From the NCBI GenBank assembly GCA_023387775.1, contig JAEWHN010000081.1, forward strand, positions 1 to 20,009: DNA of 20,009 nucleotides. The letters run 5' to 3'. This document shows, piece after piece, positions 1 through 7,910 of the stretch. Origin of the DNA: Pseudomonadota bacterium. Its GTDB lineage: Bacteria; Pseudomonadota; Alphaproteobacteria; Rhizobiales; Rhizobiaceae. Position 1 is the first letter of the stretch; every line of letters starts with the position of its first letter. A model generated the notes under the pieces. The model did not search any database and had not been told where the DNA came from. It saw only the letters and a program-made list of their open reading frames with translations. Made by a program: the position numbers and the translations under genes.

Positions 1-1
1 G

Positions 2-556
2 GTCGACGTGAACTGGCAGATCGTGCTCGATGCCGTGAGCGCGCACGGCAAAGGCAAGATCGTCACTGAGGCAGAGGCGGCAGGCACCGAACCTTTCGAC
101 TACCGTGCGGCCCTGATGCGCGGTGGCATGAATCTGCAAGAGTTCGGTCTCTATCGCTGGCGTGGCGGCGGCGGCTCGATGTGGTTCGCTCCCGTGACCG
201 TCGCCAAGGGCTCCGAGACATTGGCCCAGACCAGGCTGGCCAAGGAGATCCTGAACAAATGGGGGTTCGACTATTGCGGCGAATACATCGTCGGCATGCG
301 CGACATGCACCACATCATCGACCTGCTTTTCGACAAGACTGACGAGGAAGACACCAGGAACGCACATGCCTGCATGGCTGAACTCATCGAGGAGTTCCGC
401 AAGCGCGGCTACGCCGTGTACCGGACCAACAACGAGTTCATGGAGCAGGTTGCGGATTGTTACGGTCCGGTTCAACGCCAGGTCAACCAGACACTCAAAC
501 GCGCCCTTGATCCGAAAGGCATCATCGCGCCCGGCAAATCGGGCATCGTCGCTTGA
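2..556 (+). CDS. 4-cresol dehydrogenase / vanillyl-alcohol-oxidase-type flavoprotein, C-terminal part
   Basis: The reading frame is open from the left edge, so only about 185 C-terminal residues are present. The protein belongs to the FAD-linked oxidases with a VAO/PCMH C-terminal domain, which oxidise 4-hydroxybenzylic substrates (4-cresol, 4-hydroxybenzyl or vanillyl alcohol, eugenol). Visible family marks are YRWRGGGGSMWFAP (codons from about 152), RDMHHIIDLL, a YGP motif, and the ending DPKGIIAPGKSGI. From memory of 4-cresol dehydrogenase, the Tyr opening the YRWRGGGG motif is the covalent FAD attachment residue; it is present here (codon 152-154). The GTG at position 8 is internal and not the true start. 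The aldehyde dehydrogenase downstream would take the aldehyde product. The exact substrate, and whether a cytochrome c partner subunit lies upstream, cannot be seen. Confidence 0.88.
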   Translation, partial: VDVNWQIVLDAVSAHGKGKIVTEAEAAGTEPFDYRAALMRGGMNLQEFGLYRWRGGGGSMWFAPVTVAKGSETLAQTRLAKEILNKWGFDYCGEYIVGMRDMHHIIDLLFDKTDEEDTRNAHACMAELIEEFRKRGYAVYRTNNEFMEQVADCYGPVQRQVNQTLKRALDPKGIIAPGKSGIVA

Positions 557-575
557 AGGCTTTGGGGTTGGCGTT

Positions 576-600
576 CGTCATGTTCCGGCGCGACATGACG
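576..600. promoter_or_regulatory. 8-bp inverted repeat, terminator stem or operator
   Basis: CGTCATGT at 576-583 and ACATGACG at 593-600 are perfect reverse complements separated by 9 bases. The repeat begins 20 bases after the flavoprotein stop and lies about 175 bases before the aldehyde dehydrogenase start. It could be the stem of a terminator (no T-run follows) or an operator for a regulator of the aldehyde dehydrogenase gene. Confidence 0.4.
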
Positions 601-607
601 CCAGTTG

Positions 608-622
608 GTCACTGCGTGTGAC
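608..622. promoter_or_regulatory. short inverted repeat GTCAC-N5-GTGAC
   Basis: GTCAC at 608-612 and GTGAC at 618-622 form a 5-bp inverted repeat. It lies 8 bases after the longer repeat at 576-600 and shares its GTCA half-site. The rest of the 557-773 gap holds no gene that I can support. Confidence 0.25.
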
Positions 623-773
623 GCGGCGGGATGCGCCAGAGGTACGATCGTGTCTGTTCCTCGCCCGCGCGATCCGTTGAAACTGGTGAATGGCGGAGAC
701 ATATCGAACGGTGGTCGCCTCGAAGCCTCCATCAATGCTGAAGGTCTAGGCCACTACGCAAGAGGAACGATAC

Positions 774-2222
774 ATGCTGGAACTTCAACAGATTATTGGT
801 GGCAAGTTCGTGCCGGCCAGGTCCGGCAGGACCTATGATCGCCTCGATCCATACACGGGCAAGGTCGCGAGCCGTGCACCTGCGTCCGGGCTGGACGATG
901 TGAAGGCCGCCGTGGCTGCAGCGGCGGAAGCTTTTCCGGACTGGTCCAGGACCGGCCCTGGAGAACGCCGCAGGCTTTTGCTGACGGCCGCCGACTTCCT
1001 TGCCTCAAAGGCCGATGAGGCTGCCCGTATCATGATTGAAGAGACGGGGGGCACTGCCTCCTGGGCTGGCTTCAACACAATGCTTGCGGCGGACATCCTG
1101 CGCGAAGCTGCCAGCATGACGACCCAGGTCCAGGGTGAGATCATTCCGTCGGACAAGCCCGGCATCTTGTCGATGGCGGTGCGGCAGGCGGCGGGGGTCT
1201 GCCTTGGCATTGCTCCGTGGAACGCCCCTATCATCTTGGCTACTCGCGCCATCGCGATGGCGCTTGCTTGCGGCAACACCGTAATCCTGAAAGCATCGGA
1301 AGCCTGCCCCGGGCTGCACCTTCTCATCGGTCGGTCTCTGGTTGAAGCCGGTTTCCCGGACGGGGTGGTGAACGTCATCACCAACGCACCGGAGGACGCC
1401 GCCGAGGTCGTGGAAGCCTTGATCGCAGCGCCCGAGGTGCGACGGGTGAACTTCACGGGCTCGACCAAGATCGGCCGCATCATTGGCGAGCTATGCGGTC
1501 GACACCTCAAGCCGGCCCTGCTCGAGCTCGGTGGCAAGGCGCCGATGATCGTGCTTGACGACGCCGACATTGATGCCGCGGTCAATGGAGCGATCTTTGG
1601 AGCGTTTGCGAATGCGGGCCAGATCTGCATGTCGACCGAACGGATCATCGTAGACGAGAAGATCGCCGACGAGTTCGTGAAAAAGCTGGCGGCGAGGGCC
1701 AGCGAACTACCGGCCGGAGATCCGCGGGGTCATGTGGTTCTCGGATCGCTCATCACGCCCCAGGCGGCTGCGAAAATGGAAGAGCTGATCGCCGACGGAG
1801 TAGGGAAGGGTGCCAAGCTGGTGGCTGGCGGAACGCGCACCGGGTCGGTTGTCGAGGCGACGCTGCTCGACTACGTGAAGCCGGGAATGCGCAGCTTCGA
1901 AGAAGAATCCTTCGGGCCGGTAAAGCCGATCATTCGTGTGAAGGACGAGGCCGAGGCCATCCGGATCGCCAATGAAACGGAATACGGGTTGTCGTCATCC
2001 GTCTACAGCGGTGATGTTCGGCGAGCCATGGCAGTCGCCGCGCAGATCCAGACAGGGATTTGCCACATCAACGGCCCCACTGTGCATGACGAGGCGCAGA
2101 TGCCGTTCGGCGGGGTCAAGAACTCCGGATATGGCCGTTTCGGCGGCAAGGCCGCGATCAACGAGTTCACCGATCTTCGCTGGATCACGGTGGAAGACCC
2201 GCATCAGCCGTACCCGTTCTGA
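774..2222 (+). CDS. NAD(P)-dependent aldehyde dehydrogenase (aromatic aldehyde / vanillin type)
   Basis: This is a full-length, 482-residue aldehyde dehydrogenase that oxidises an aldehyde to its acid through a thiohemiacetal. The conserved residues are all visible: Asn150 in PWN, Lys173 in ILKAS for cofactor binding, the FTGS loop at 227-230, the general base Glu251 in LELGGK, the nucleophile Cys285 in GQICMS, and the EESFGP motif near 380. AGAGGA lies 7 bases before the ATG and supports this start. The N-terminal LxxIGGKFVPA pattern and general character resemble salicylaldehyde, vanillin and 4-hydroxybenzaldehyde dehydrogenases. The flavoprotein just upstream makes 4-hydroxybenzaldehyde or vanillin-like aldehydes, so a shared pathway is likely, though the 217-base gap with inverted repeats allows separate transcription. 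Family assignment is firm; the substrate is inferred from context. Confidence 0.93.
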   Translation: MLELQQIIGGKFVPARSGRTYDRLDPYTGKVASRAPASGLDDVKAAVAAAAEAFPDWSRTGPGERRRLLLTAADFLASKADEAARIMIEETGGTASWAGFNTMLAADILREAASMTTQVQGEIIPSDKPGILSMAVRQAAGVCLGIAPWNAPIILATRAIAMALACGNTVILKASEACPGLHLLIGRSLVEAGFPDGVVNVITNAPEDAAEVVEALIAAPEVRRVNFTGSTKIGRIIGELCGRHLKPALLELGGKAPMIVLDDADIDAAVNGAIFGAFANAGQICMSTERIIVDEKIADEFVKKLAARASELPAGDPRGHVVLGSLITPQAAAKMEELIADGVGKGAKLVAGGTRTGSVVEATLLDYVKPGMRSFEEESFGPVKPIIRVKDEAEAIRIANETEYGLSSSVYSGDVRRAMAVAAQIQTGICHINGPTVHDEAQMPFGGVKNSGYGRFGGKAAINEFTDLRWITVEDPHQPYPF

Positions 2223-2240
2223 GAGAGCTCGGCCGTGCGC

Positions 2241-2281
2241 CCAAGCAGGTCAAGAGTGGAACACCGTCGACGCCTGCTTGG
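2241..2281 (+). terminator. 9-bp-stem hairpin after the aldehyde dehydrogenase gene
   Basis: CCAAGCAGG at 2241-2249 pairs perfectly with CCTGCTTGG at 2273-2281. The 23-base loop contains a small inner GTG/CAC pairing. It starts 18 bases after the aldehyde dehydrogenase stop, which fits a transcription end. No T-run follows, so it is not a textbook intrinsic terminator. Confidence 0.4.
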
Positions 2282-2301
2282 CTCCATGAAGCGGCTGGTT
2301 A

Positions 2302-2315
2302 GATTGGCGTCAATC
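2302..2315. promoter_or_regulatory. inverted repeat GATTGGCGTCAATC, possible operator upstream of cyoA
   Basis: GATTG and CAATC flank a 4-base centre. It sits about 165 bases before the cyoA start in an AT-richer patch. It resembles regulator half-sites but is not a proper FNR/FixK box, which would need four bases between TTGA-type half-sites. Evidence is weak. Confidence 0.2.
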
Positions 2316-2360
2316 ATGTTAAAGTACCGATCCGCTGCCGCTGCTCCCGCTGTGGAATAT

Positions 2361-2380
2361 CGTGGCCGCACGCGGCCATG
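2361..2380 (+). other. strong GC hairpin in the cyo leader
   Basis: TGGCCGC at 2363-2369 pairs with GCGGCCA at 2372-2378; a G-T wobble and a C-G pair extend the stem to 2361-2380. It lies about 100 bases before the cyoA start. It covers an upstream in-frame GTG that would otherwise add 39 residues to CyoA. Possible roles are attenuation, mRNA protection or the end of an upstream transcript. Confidence 0.35.
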
Positions 2381-2478
2381 CGGATCGAGTAGCGATCTGG
2401 CCATCAACCGGCGGTGAATGGGCCGGCAAGTCAGGCGGCGATTATTGGAGTGTTGGTCCGCGGGAAGGACGCTCCCGA

Positions 2479-3408
2479 ATGGGTTGGTTGCAGCCCCCCC
2501 AAAATGCTCTACGCCGTGCCTGCCGCGGTGGGCTGCCGTGTCTGCTCGGCACTGGGCTTGCCTCCTGTTCCGGAGGCGTTTTGGACCCGCGCGGCCCGGT
2601 GGGCGGGGATAACGCCACGATCCTCATCAATGCCACGGTCGTCATGCTGGCCATCGTCGTTCCGACGATATTTTTGGCCTTCTGGGTAGCCTGGCAGTAC
2701 CGGGCGTCGAAGCCGCGCGGGGAATACCTCCCATACTGGTCCTATTCGGGGCGGATCGAAGCAGTCGTCTGGTCGATCCCGACCCTGACCGTCATGTTTC
2801 TCGGCGGCCTGATCTGGATCGGCACCTACAAGGTCGACCCGTTCCGGCCGTTGCCCTCCAAAGTCTCGCCGTTGGAGGTGCAGGTCATATCGCTCGACTG
2901 GAAATGGCTTTTCATCTACCCCCAGCAGGGGGTCGCATCCCTCAACCAGCTGGTAATTCCGGCGGCGACTCCGGTCCATTTCTCGATCACCTCGGCCAGC
3001 GTATTCAACGCTTTCTTCGTGCCCCAGCTGGGCTCGATGATCTACGCCATGCCAGGCATGGTCTCGCAGTTGCACCTGCAGGCCGATGACCCTGGGCAGC
3101 TCTGGGGCACGTCCGCTCAGTTTTCCGGCGACGGCTTCTCCGACATGCAGTTCCAGGTGAAGAGCTTGCCTGCCGCCGACTTCGAGGCCTGGGTGGGCAG
3201 CGTCCGGGGCGCCGGCCCGGTCCTCGACCGCGCGGCCTATGCCGAGCTCATGCATCAGGCCCAGCGCGTGCCTCCTTCGACCTACGGCGGGATCGATCCC
3301 CAGCTCTTCCACGCCGTGGCCACCCAGGAGATCGCTCCAGGCCCGGGTCCGCAGCCCGAAGGCCCGACGCACGCCGGGCGTGAAATATCGACTGGCGGAA
3401 AGGACTGA
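2479..3408 (+). CDS. cyoA: ubiquinol oxidase (cytochrome bo3 type) subunit II
   Basis: Subunit II of the proton-pumping quinol oxidase of the inner membrane. The ATG at 2479 is chosen because GGGAAGGA lies 9 bases upstream and because it opens a lipoprotein signal with lipobox LASC (Cys30); the frame stays open to 2362 but the extra residues look unlike a signal. Two transmembrane helices follow (about 47-72 and 93-115), then a periplasmic cupredoxin-like domain with the family patterns VQVISLDWKWLFIYP, SVFNAFFVPQLGSMIYAMPGM and AQFSGDGFSDM. The Cys/His/Met ligands of the CuA centre of cytochrome c oxidases are absent, which marks a quinol oxidase. Its 309 residues are close to the roughly 315 of E. 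coli CyoA. It is the first gene of cyoABCD, two bases before cyoB. Confidence 0.95.
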   Translation: MGWLQPPQNALRRACRGGLPCLLGTGLASCSGGVLDPRGPVGGDNATILINATVVMLAIVVPTIFLAFWVAWQYRASKPRGEYLPYWSYSGRIEAVVWSIPTLTVMFLGGLIWIGTYKVDPFRPLPSKVSPLEVQVISLDWKWLFIYPQQGVASLNQLVIPAATPVHFSITSASVFNAFFVPQLGSMIYAMPGMVSQLHLQADDPGQLWGTSAQFSGDGFSDMQFQVKSLPAADFEAWVGSVRGAGPVLDRAAYAELMHQAQRVPPSTYGGIDPQLFHAVATQEIAPGPGPQPEGPTHAGREISTGGKD

Positions 3409-3410
3409 CG

Positions 3411-5423
3411 ATGTTCGGCAAGCTTGACCTTTCAGCGATCCCGCTTTCCGAACCGATCCCGCTGATCACCTCCGTGATCGTTATCCTCATCGCCCTCGGC
3501 GTACTGATCCTGATCACAGTGAAAGGCTGGTGGCCGTATCTCTGGCACGAATGGATCACCAGTGTCGACCATAAGCGGATCGGCGTCATGTACTGCCTGC
3601 TCGGCGTTGTGATGCTGATCCGCGGTTTCGCCGACGCCATCATGATGCGCACTCAACAGGCGGTGGCGATCAATGCGCCCGGCTATCTGCCGCCGGAGCA
3701 TTACGACCAGATTTTCACGGCCCACGGCACGATCATGATCTTGTTCGGGGCGATGCCGCTGGTGCTGGGGTTCATGAACTTCCTGGTCCCGCTGCAACTC
3801 GGCGTGCGGGACGTGGCGTTCCCGACATTCAATTCGGTCGGCTTCTGGCTGACCGCAAGCGGCGCCCTGCTCGTCACTGTGTCCTTGTTTGTCGGCGAGT
3901 TCGCCCGCACTGGCTGGTTGCCTTACCCGCCGCTCAGCGAGACGACTTACACACCGGGCGTCGGGGTCGACTATTACCTGTGGGCTGTGCAGATTTCCGG
4001 GGTAGGCACCCTCATAACGGGGATCAACATCGTCACCACGGTGCTGAAGATGCGTTGTCCCGGCATGAGCTACCTGCGCATGCCGGTGTTCTGCTGGACC
4101 GCGCTCGCCTCGTGCCTGCTGATCGTCGCCACTTTCCCGATCCTGACCGCCACCCTCACGATGCTGACGCTGGATCGCTATCTCGGCTGGCATTACTTCA
4201 CGAACACCTCGGGTGGAAACCCGATGATGTTCGTCAATCTGGTGTGGGCCTGGGGACATCCGGAGGTCTATATCCTGGTTCTTCCGGCCTTCGGCATCTT
4301 CTCCGAGGTCTTCTCGACCTTCTCAGGCAAGCCGCTGTTCGGATACCGGTCCATGGTCGCCGCCACCCTGTTCATCTGCATCGTTTCGATGATGGTCTGG
4401 CTGCACCACTTCTTCACGATGGGCGCGGGGCCGGCAGTCAACACGTTCTTCGGCATCTCGTCGAGCATCATCGCGGTCGGGACCGGGGTGAAGATCTACA
4501 ACTGGATCTTCACCATGTATGGCGGCCGGGTGCGGTTCGAGGTTCCCATGCTGTGGTCCATGGGCTTCATCTTCACCTTCATCATCGGCGGCCTGACCGG
4601 CGTGTTGCTCGCCATACCGCCAGCAGACTTCATGACCCACAACTCGATGTTCCTGGTGGCGCATTTCCACAATGTCATCATAGGCGGAGTGGTGTTCGGA
4701 GTCTTTGCAGGCCTCGAGTTCTGGTTTCCCAAGGCTTTCGGATTCCGGCTGCATGAAGGCTGGGGCAAGGCCGCCTTCTGGTTTGCGTTCATCGGCTTCT
4801 GGGTGACGTTCGCACCGCTCTACGTCCTTGGCCTGCTCGGCATGACACGGCGCCTGCAGCACATCAACTTCGAGGAGTGGCGGCCCTGGCTATACGTGTC
4901 GGTCATCGGCGTCGGAATTCTCGTTCTGGGGGTGATCGCGCAGGTGACGCAGCTGGTGGTCAGCATCCGCGACCGCGAGAAGCTGCGCGACGTGACGGGC
5001 GACCCCTGGGACGGCCGTTCCCTCGAATGGGCCACGCCCTCGCCACCGCCCTTCTTCAACTTCGCCGTAATGCCGGACGTCGAAGGAGAAGAGGCCTATT
5101 GGGGCATCAAGCTGCGCGCGGTGGAATCCCAGCAGCTGTCCCCCGAGCCAAAGTACGAGCCCATCCACATGCCGGTGAACAGCCCCGTCGGCTTCTACAC
5201 GGCCTTTTTCACCACGGTCTTCGGCTTTGCAATGGTCTGGTACATCTGGTGGCTCGCGATTGTCGCGCTGGTGGCGGCATTCGCGGGATTCGTCATCTTC
5301 GCCTGGCGCGACGTCCAGGAATTCGAGGTGCCAGCCGAGCAGGTGGCCAGCGTGGACCGGAACCGCCGCGCGGCCCGCGCAGCCTTGCTCGACAGGCTCG
5401 GCAGGCATGAGGTCCTACCATGA
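3411..5423 (+). CDS. cyoB: ubiquinol oxidase (cytochrome bo3 type) subunit I
   Basis: The 670-residue catalytic subunit: it oxidises ubiquinol, reduces O2 to water at a haem-CuB centre and pumps protons. All key residues line up with E. coli CyoB by position and motif. Low-spin haem ligands are His105 (TAHGTIM) and His420. CuB ligands are His283 in GHPEVY and His332-His333 in WLHHFF, with Tyr287 in the same motif. The high-spin haem ligand is His418 and a further conserved His is His410. The proton-channel residues Asp134 and Lys361 and the quinol-site residues Arg71, Asp75, His97 and Gln100 are all present. The ATG follows the cyoA stop by two bases with a GGAAAGGA sequence upstream. The stop overlaps the cyoC start in an ATGA, indicating translational coupling. 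Confidence 0.97.
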   Translation: MFGKLDLSAIPLSEPIPLITSVIVILIALGVLILITVKGWWPYLWHEWITSVDHKRIGVMYCLLGVVMLIRGFADAIMMRTQQAVAINAPGYLPPEHYDQIFTAHGTIMILFGAMPLVLGFMNFLVPLQLGVRDVAFPTFNSVGFWLTASGALLVTVSLFVGEFARTGWLPYPPLSETTYTPGVGVDYYLWAVQISGVGTLITGINIVTTVLKMRCPGMSYLRMPVFCWTALASCLLIVATFPILTATLTMLTLDRYLGWHYFTNTSGGNPMMFVNLVWAWGHPEVYILVLPAFGIFSEVFSTFSGKPLFGYRSMVAATLFICIVSMMVWLHHFFTMGAGPAVNTFFGISSSIIAVGTGVKIYNWIFTMYGGRVRFEVPMLWSMGFIFTFIIGGLTGVLLAIPPADFMTHNSMFLVAHFHNVIIGGVVFGVFAGLEFWFPKAFGFRLHEGWGKAAFWFAFIGFWVTFAPLYVLGLLGMTRRLQHINFEEWRPWLYVSVIGVGILVLGVIAQVTQLVVSIRDREKLRDVTGDPWDGRSLEWATPSPPPFFNFAVMPDVEGEEAYWGIKLRAVESQQLSPEPKYEPIHMPVNSPVGFYTAFFTTVFGFAMVWYIWWLAIVALVAAFAGFVIFAWRDVQEFEVPAEQVASVDRNRRAARAALLDRLGRHEVLP

Positions 5424-6115
5424 CGTATACCGGGCTGCCCGCCAGCATAGAGACCATCCGCCGCGTCCGCGAAGACCCTCACCGGCTCGGCCATCGCGCC
5501 CACGGACCTGCGGAACCCGTCGCGGGCGCCGGCCATGGTGAAACAGGCCCCGCCCGCAAGCGCATCATCGTGGGCTATGGATTCTGGATCTATCTGCTCA
5601 GCGACATCGTCTTGTTCTCATGTTTCTTCGCGGCCTTCGCCGTGCAGCGGGAAGCGACGGCCGGCGGCCCGACGATTTCCGAAATCGTCGACCTCAACCG
5701 AGTGGCGCTGCAGACGGCGGCACTGCTCCTGTCCAGCTACACCTGCATGCTTTCCTACGCGGCAATGAACGCACGGAACCGCGCGTGGACGCAGATTTTC
5801 CTGCTCATCACCGGTCTCCTTGGGCTGGCGTTCGTCCTGCTCGAGCTGCAGGAGTTCATTGAACTGGACATGCAAGGGATAACGCCGCAGCGCAGCGGAA
5901 TGCTCACGTCCTTCTTCGGGCTGGTGGGGCTGCACGGCTTGCATGTCACCGCCGGCGGGCTGTGGCTCGCCACCATGCTGGCACAGGTGCAAGTCAAGGG
6001 TTTCCGGCCAGAGATCGTACACCGGCTGATCTGCTTCAACCTGTTCTGGCATGCCCTCGACATCGTCTGGATCGGCATCTTCACCGTCGTCTATCTGATC
6101 GGGAGCGTCGCATGA
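5420..6115 (+). CDS. cyoC: ubiquinol oxidase (cytochrome bo3 type) subunit III
   Basis: A 231-residue membrane subunit of the bo3 oxidase. Five hydrophobic helices can be placed at about 51-74, 96-116, 124-144, 163-190 and 205-229. Family patterns include YGFWIYLLSDIVLFSCFF, GLHGLHVTAGGLW and FWHALDIVWI. It supports assembly and stability of the oxidase rather than catalysis. The hydrophilic N-terminus, about 48 residues rich in His, Arg and Pro, is longer than in E. coli CyoC (about 204 residues in total). It starts inside the last codons of cyoB (ATGA) and its stop overlaps the cyoD start in the same way. Confidence 0.95.
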   Translation: MTYTGLPASIETIRRVREDPHRLGHRAHGPAEPVAGAGHGETGPARKRIIVGYGFWIYLLSDIVLFSCFFAAFAVQREATAGGPTISEIVDLNRVALQTAALLLSSYTCMLSYAAMNARNRAWTQIFLLITGLLGLAFVLLELQEFIELDMQGITPQRSGMLTSFFGLVGLHGLHVTAGGLWLATMLAQVQVKGFRPEIVHRLICFNLFWHALDIVWIGIFTVVYLIGSVA

Positions 6116-6525
6116 GCCATTTTGAATCCGATCCTCATCTCTACACGGGTGTCCTGGACGACCGGGAAGACCACGCCCCTGGCGATGCACCGGAGGAGAG
6201 CGCCGGTCACTGGGTGCGAAACGCAAACATTGGCCTCGGGTTTTCCATCGTGCTCACGGTCGCGTCTTTCCTCGTGGTGGGTTCAAACGCCATCTATGCG
6301 CCGGCCATTCCGGTCGCGCTGGTCGTGCTCGCTATCGCCCAGATGGGCGTGCACCTCGTGTTCTTCCTTCACGTCACGACGGGCCCGGACAACACGAACA
6401 ACGTATTGGCCCTCGCTTTCGGCGCCCTGGTTGTCTTCCTGATCGTCATCGGATCGGTCTGGATCATGGGTCACCTTAGCCACAACATGATGCCCATGGA
6501 CCAGCTGATGGAGATGCAGAGATAG
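6112..6525 (+). CDS. cyoD: ubiquinol oxidase (cytochrome bo3 type) subunit IV
   Basis: A 137-residue subunit with three transmembrane helices (about 38-57, 65-87, 97-119), matching the COX4/CyoD family. The conserved stretch AQMGVHLVFFLHV and the ending VWIMGHLSHNMM are recognisable. The ATG at 6112 overlaps the cyoC stop (ATGA); the frame is open further upstream inside cyoC but that part is out-of-frame coding sequence. It is the last gene of the operon. The haem O synthase gene cyoE, often next, is absent; the convergent tonB gene ends only 9 bases away, with no visible terminator between them. Confidence 0.93.
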   Translation: MSHFESDPHLYTGVLDDREDHAPGDAPEESAGHWVRNANIGLGFSIVLTVASFLVVGSNAIYAPAIPVALVVLAIAQMGVHLVFFLHVTTGPDNTNNVLALAFGALVVFLIVIGSVWIMGHLSHNMMPMDQLMEMQR

Positions 6526-6534
6526 CGGCCGAGA

Positions 6535-7464
6535 TCATTTTCTGTTGAAATTCATCGGCACGTTGAAGTTGAGGCGCGGTGCGGTGACGCCCTTCGGAAA
6601 GGGCGGGAAGGGGGCAGCTCTTTCCACGATCTGCAGCGCCGCCTTGTCGAGGATCGACGATCCGGAACTGCGTGCGATTTTGCGGCTCGTCAGCTTTCCG
6701 GATGGGGCAATGCTGAAATTGACCACCACCGATCCCGAAGGCGCACCGGTGGGAAAGTACCTTCGCGCAAGAAGACGCGATGCAACGCCGGCCATGTAGC
6801 TGGCCTGGGCGCGTGCATCGGCCTTGGCAGCGGGGAGGGCAGGTCGGCTGTTCCGGCGTTGCGCGGAACTGTTCCCACCGGTCGCCTTCTCCCTTTCGTT
6901 GGCGCGGCCGCGGGTCTTTTCTTCAGGCGGAGGCGCGGTTTTCTTACGCTGCGTCTCGGGCCGGCCGGCTTCGGACTTCGTTGTAACTTCGGGAGGAGCA
7001 GGGGAACGAGGTGCCTCCAGGGGCGTGGCGCTTTCCGACACCAATGGCGGCTCGGGCGTGGCTGCGGAGGCCTGCGAAGGCCTGCTGTTGGTCGACAACT
7101 GCTCCGACGGCGGCATGGGATGAACCGTTTCCGTTGGTCCGCTGTCGGACGTGGCCGGCGGGGTCTCGACCGCCTGGTCTTGTGAACTGGTCGCTGCTTG
7201 CGGCACTGTTTCGGAGCTGGCCGCCGGAACCTCACTCTGCTCTCGGCTGGGCGGAATCTCCGTGGGCGCTGCCTGCTGGCTTTCGATGGGCTCGTCCACG
7301 AGCGGGACCGTTGTCACCTCGATCTGAAAGTCGGATCTGGATTCTGCGGGCGGACCCGGAGCGCTGAAGATCCATGCCGCCACCGCGCCATGCGCCAACA
7401 GGGAGAGGGAGATGGCAACAAGGCGCGCCGCTTGCCAGGGCCCGGAGCCAAGACGCCGTGTCAC
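6535..7464 (-). CDS. tonB: TonB energy-transducing protein
   Basis: A 309-residue TonB, which carries proton-motive energy from ExbB-ExbD to outer-membrane receptors. The N-terminal anchor spans about 14-34 and contains Ser21 and His25 with the SxxxH spacing known from E. coli TonB (Ser16/His20). A long Pro/Ser/Glu/Thr-rich periplasm-spanning spacer follows to about residue 215. The C-terminal domain (about 222-309) shows the pattern YMAGVASRLLARRYFPTGA, then GSVVVNFSIAPSGKL, and ends in LNFNVPMNFNRK. It starts with GTG at 7464, overlapping the exbD stop by four bases (GTGA), so translation is probably coupled to exbD. It is the last gene of the receptor-exbBD-tonB cassette. Confidence 0.92.
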   Translation of the reverse strand: MTRRLGSGPWQAARLVAISLSLLAHGAVAAWIFSAPGPPAESRSDFQIEVTTVPLVDEPIESQQAAPTEIPPSREQSEVPAASSETVPQAATSSQDQAVETPPATSDSGPTETVHPMPPSEQLSTNSRPSQASAATPEPPLVSESATPLEAPRSPAPPEVTTKSEAGRPETQRKKTAPPPEEKTRGRANEREKATGGNSSAQRRNSRPALPAAKADARAQASYMAGVASRLLARRYFPTGAPSGSVVVNFSIAPSGKLTSRKIARSSGSSILDKAALQIVERAAPFPPFPKGVTAPRLNFNVPMNFNRK

Positions 7465-7910
7465 GGTGAGGCCGTAGCCTTTGCCGGTGCCTGCGCAAGC
7501 AGGGAAAAGCGCCTGTAGCCGGCTGCGTTCACGCGGCCCAGCATCTCCATCACCGTGCCGTAGTCCGTGCCCTTGTCGGCGCGGATGTACACCACGGCAT
7601 CGCCTTCGGCGGCCCGCAGGGCATCAAGTCGGACAGCGAGATCGCCCGGCGCAATCCTTTCATTGCGGAGATAGACACTGCCATCCGGCGCAACGGTGAC
7701 GATGACCGGCTTTTTCACCTGTCCGATCTTCTCGGCGCTGGTGCGCGGAAGATCGACGCGCACGCCCGTCATCATCAGCGGTGCGGCAACCATGAAGATG
7801 ATGAGCAGAACCAGCGTCACGTCCACCAGCGGTGTAACGTTGATCTCGGCCGAGGGGCGATAGACGAGACCGTCGCGGCCACCGAATGTTTGTCGGGGCG
7901 ACATGGCCAT
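7461..7910 (-). CDS. exbD: biopolymer transport protein ExbD
   Basis: A 149-residue ExbD/TolR-family protein with a short cytoplasmic N-terminus, one transmembrane helix and a periplasmic domain. The helix carries the proton-path aspartate Asp30 in INVTPLVDVTLVLLIIF, equivalent to Asp25 of E. coli ExbD. The sequence then runs through VDLPRTSA and a periplasmic domain with the VVYIRADKGTDYGTVMEML pattern. The ATG at 7910 touches the exbB stop and its own stop overlaps tonB. Because the next gene is tonB and a receptor lies upstream, ExbD fits better than TolR. Confidence 0.93.
   Translation of the reverse strand: MAMSPRQTFGGRDGLVYRPSAEINVTPLVDVTLVLLIIFMVAAPLMMTGVRVDLPRTSAEKIGQVKKPVIVTVAPDGSVYLRNERIAPGDLAVRLDALRAAEGDAVVYIRADKGTDYGTVMEMLGRVNAAGYRRFSLLAQAPAKATASP

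Noticed and set aside
2362..2478. 39-codon N-terminal extension of CyoA
   Set aside because: It starts within a strong hairpin and would displace the lipoprotein signal; the ATG at 2479 has a proper ribosome binding site.
2509..3372. 287-codon antisense frame opposite cyoA
   Set aside because: Antisense shadow; cyoA is unambiguous.
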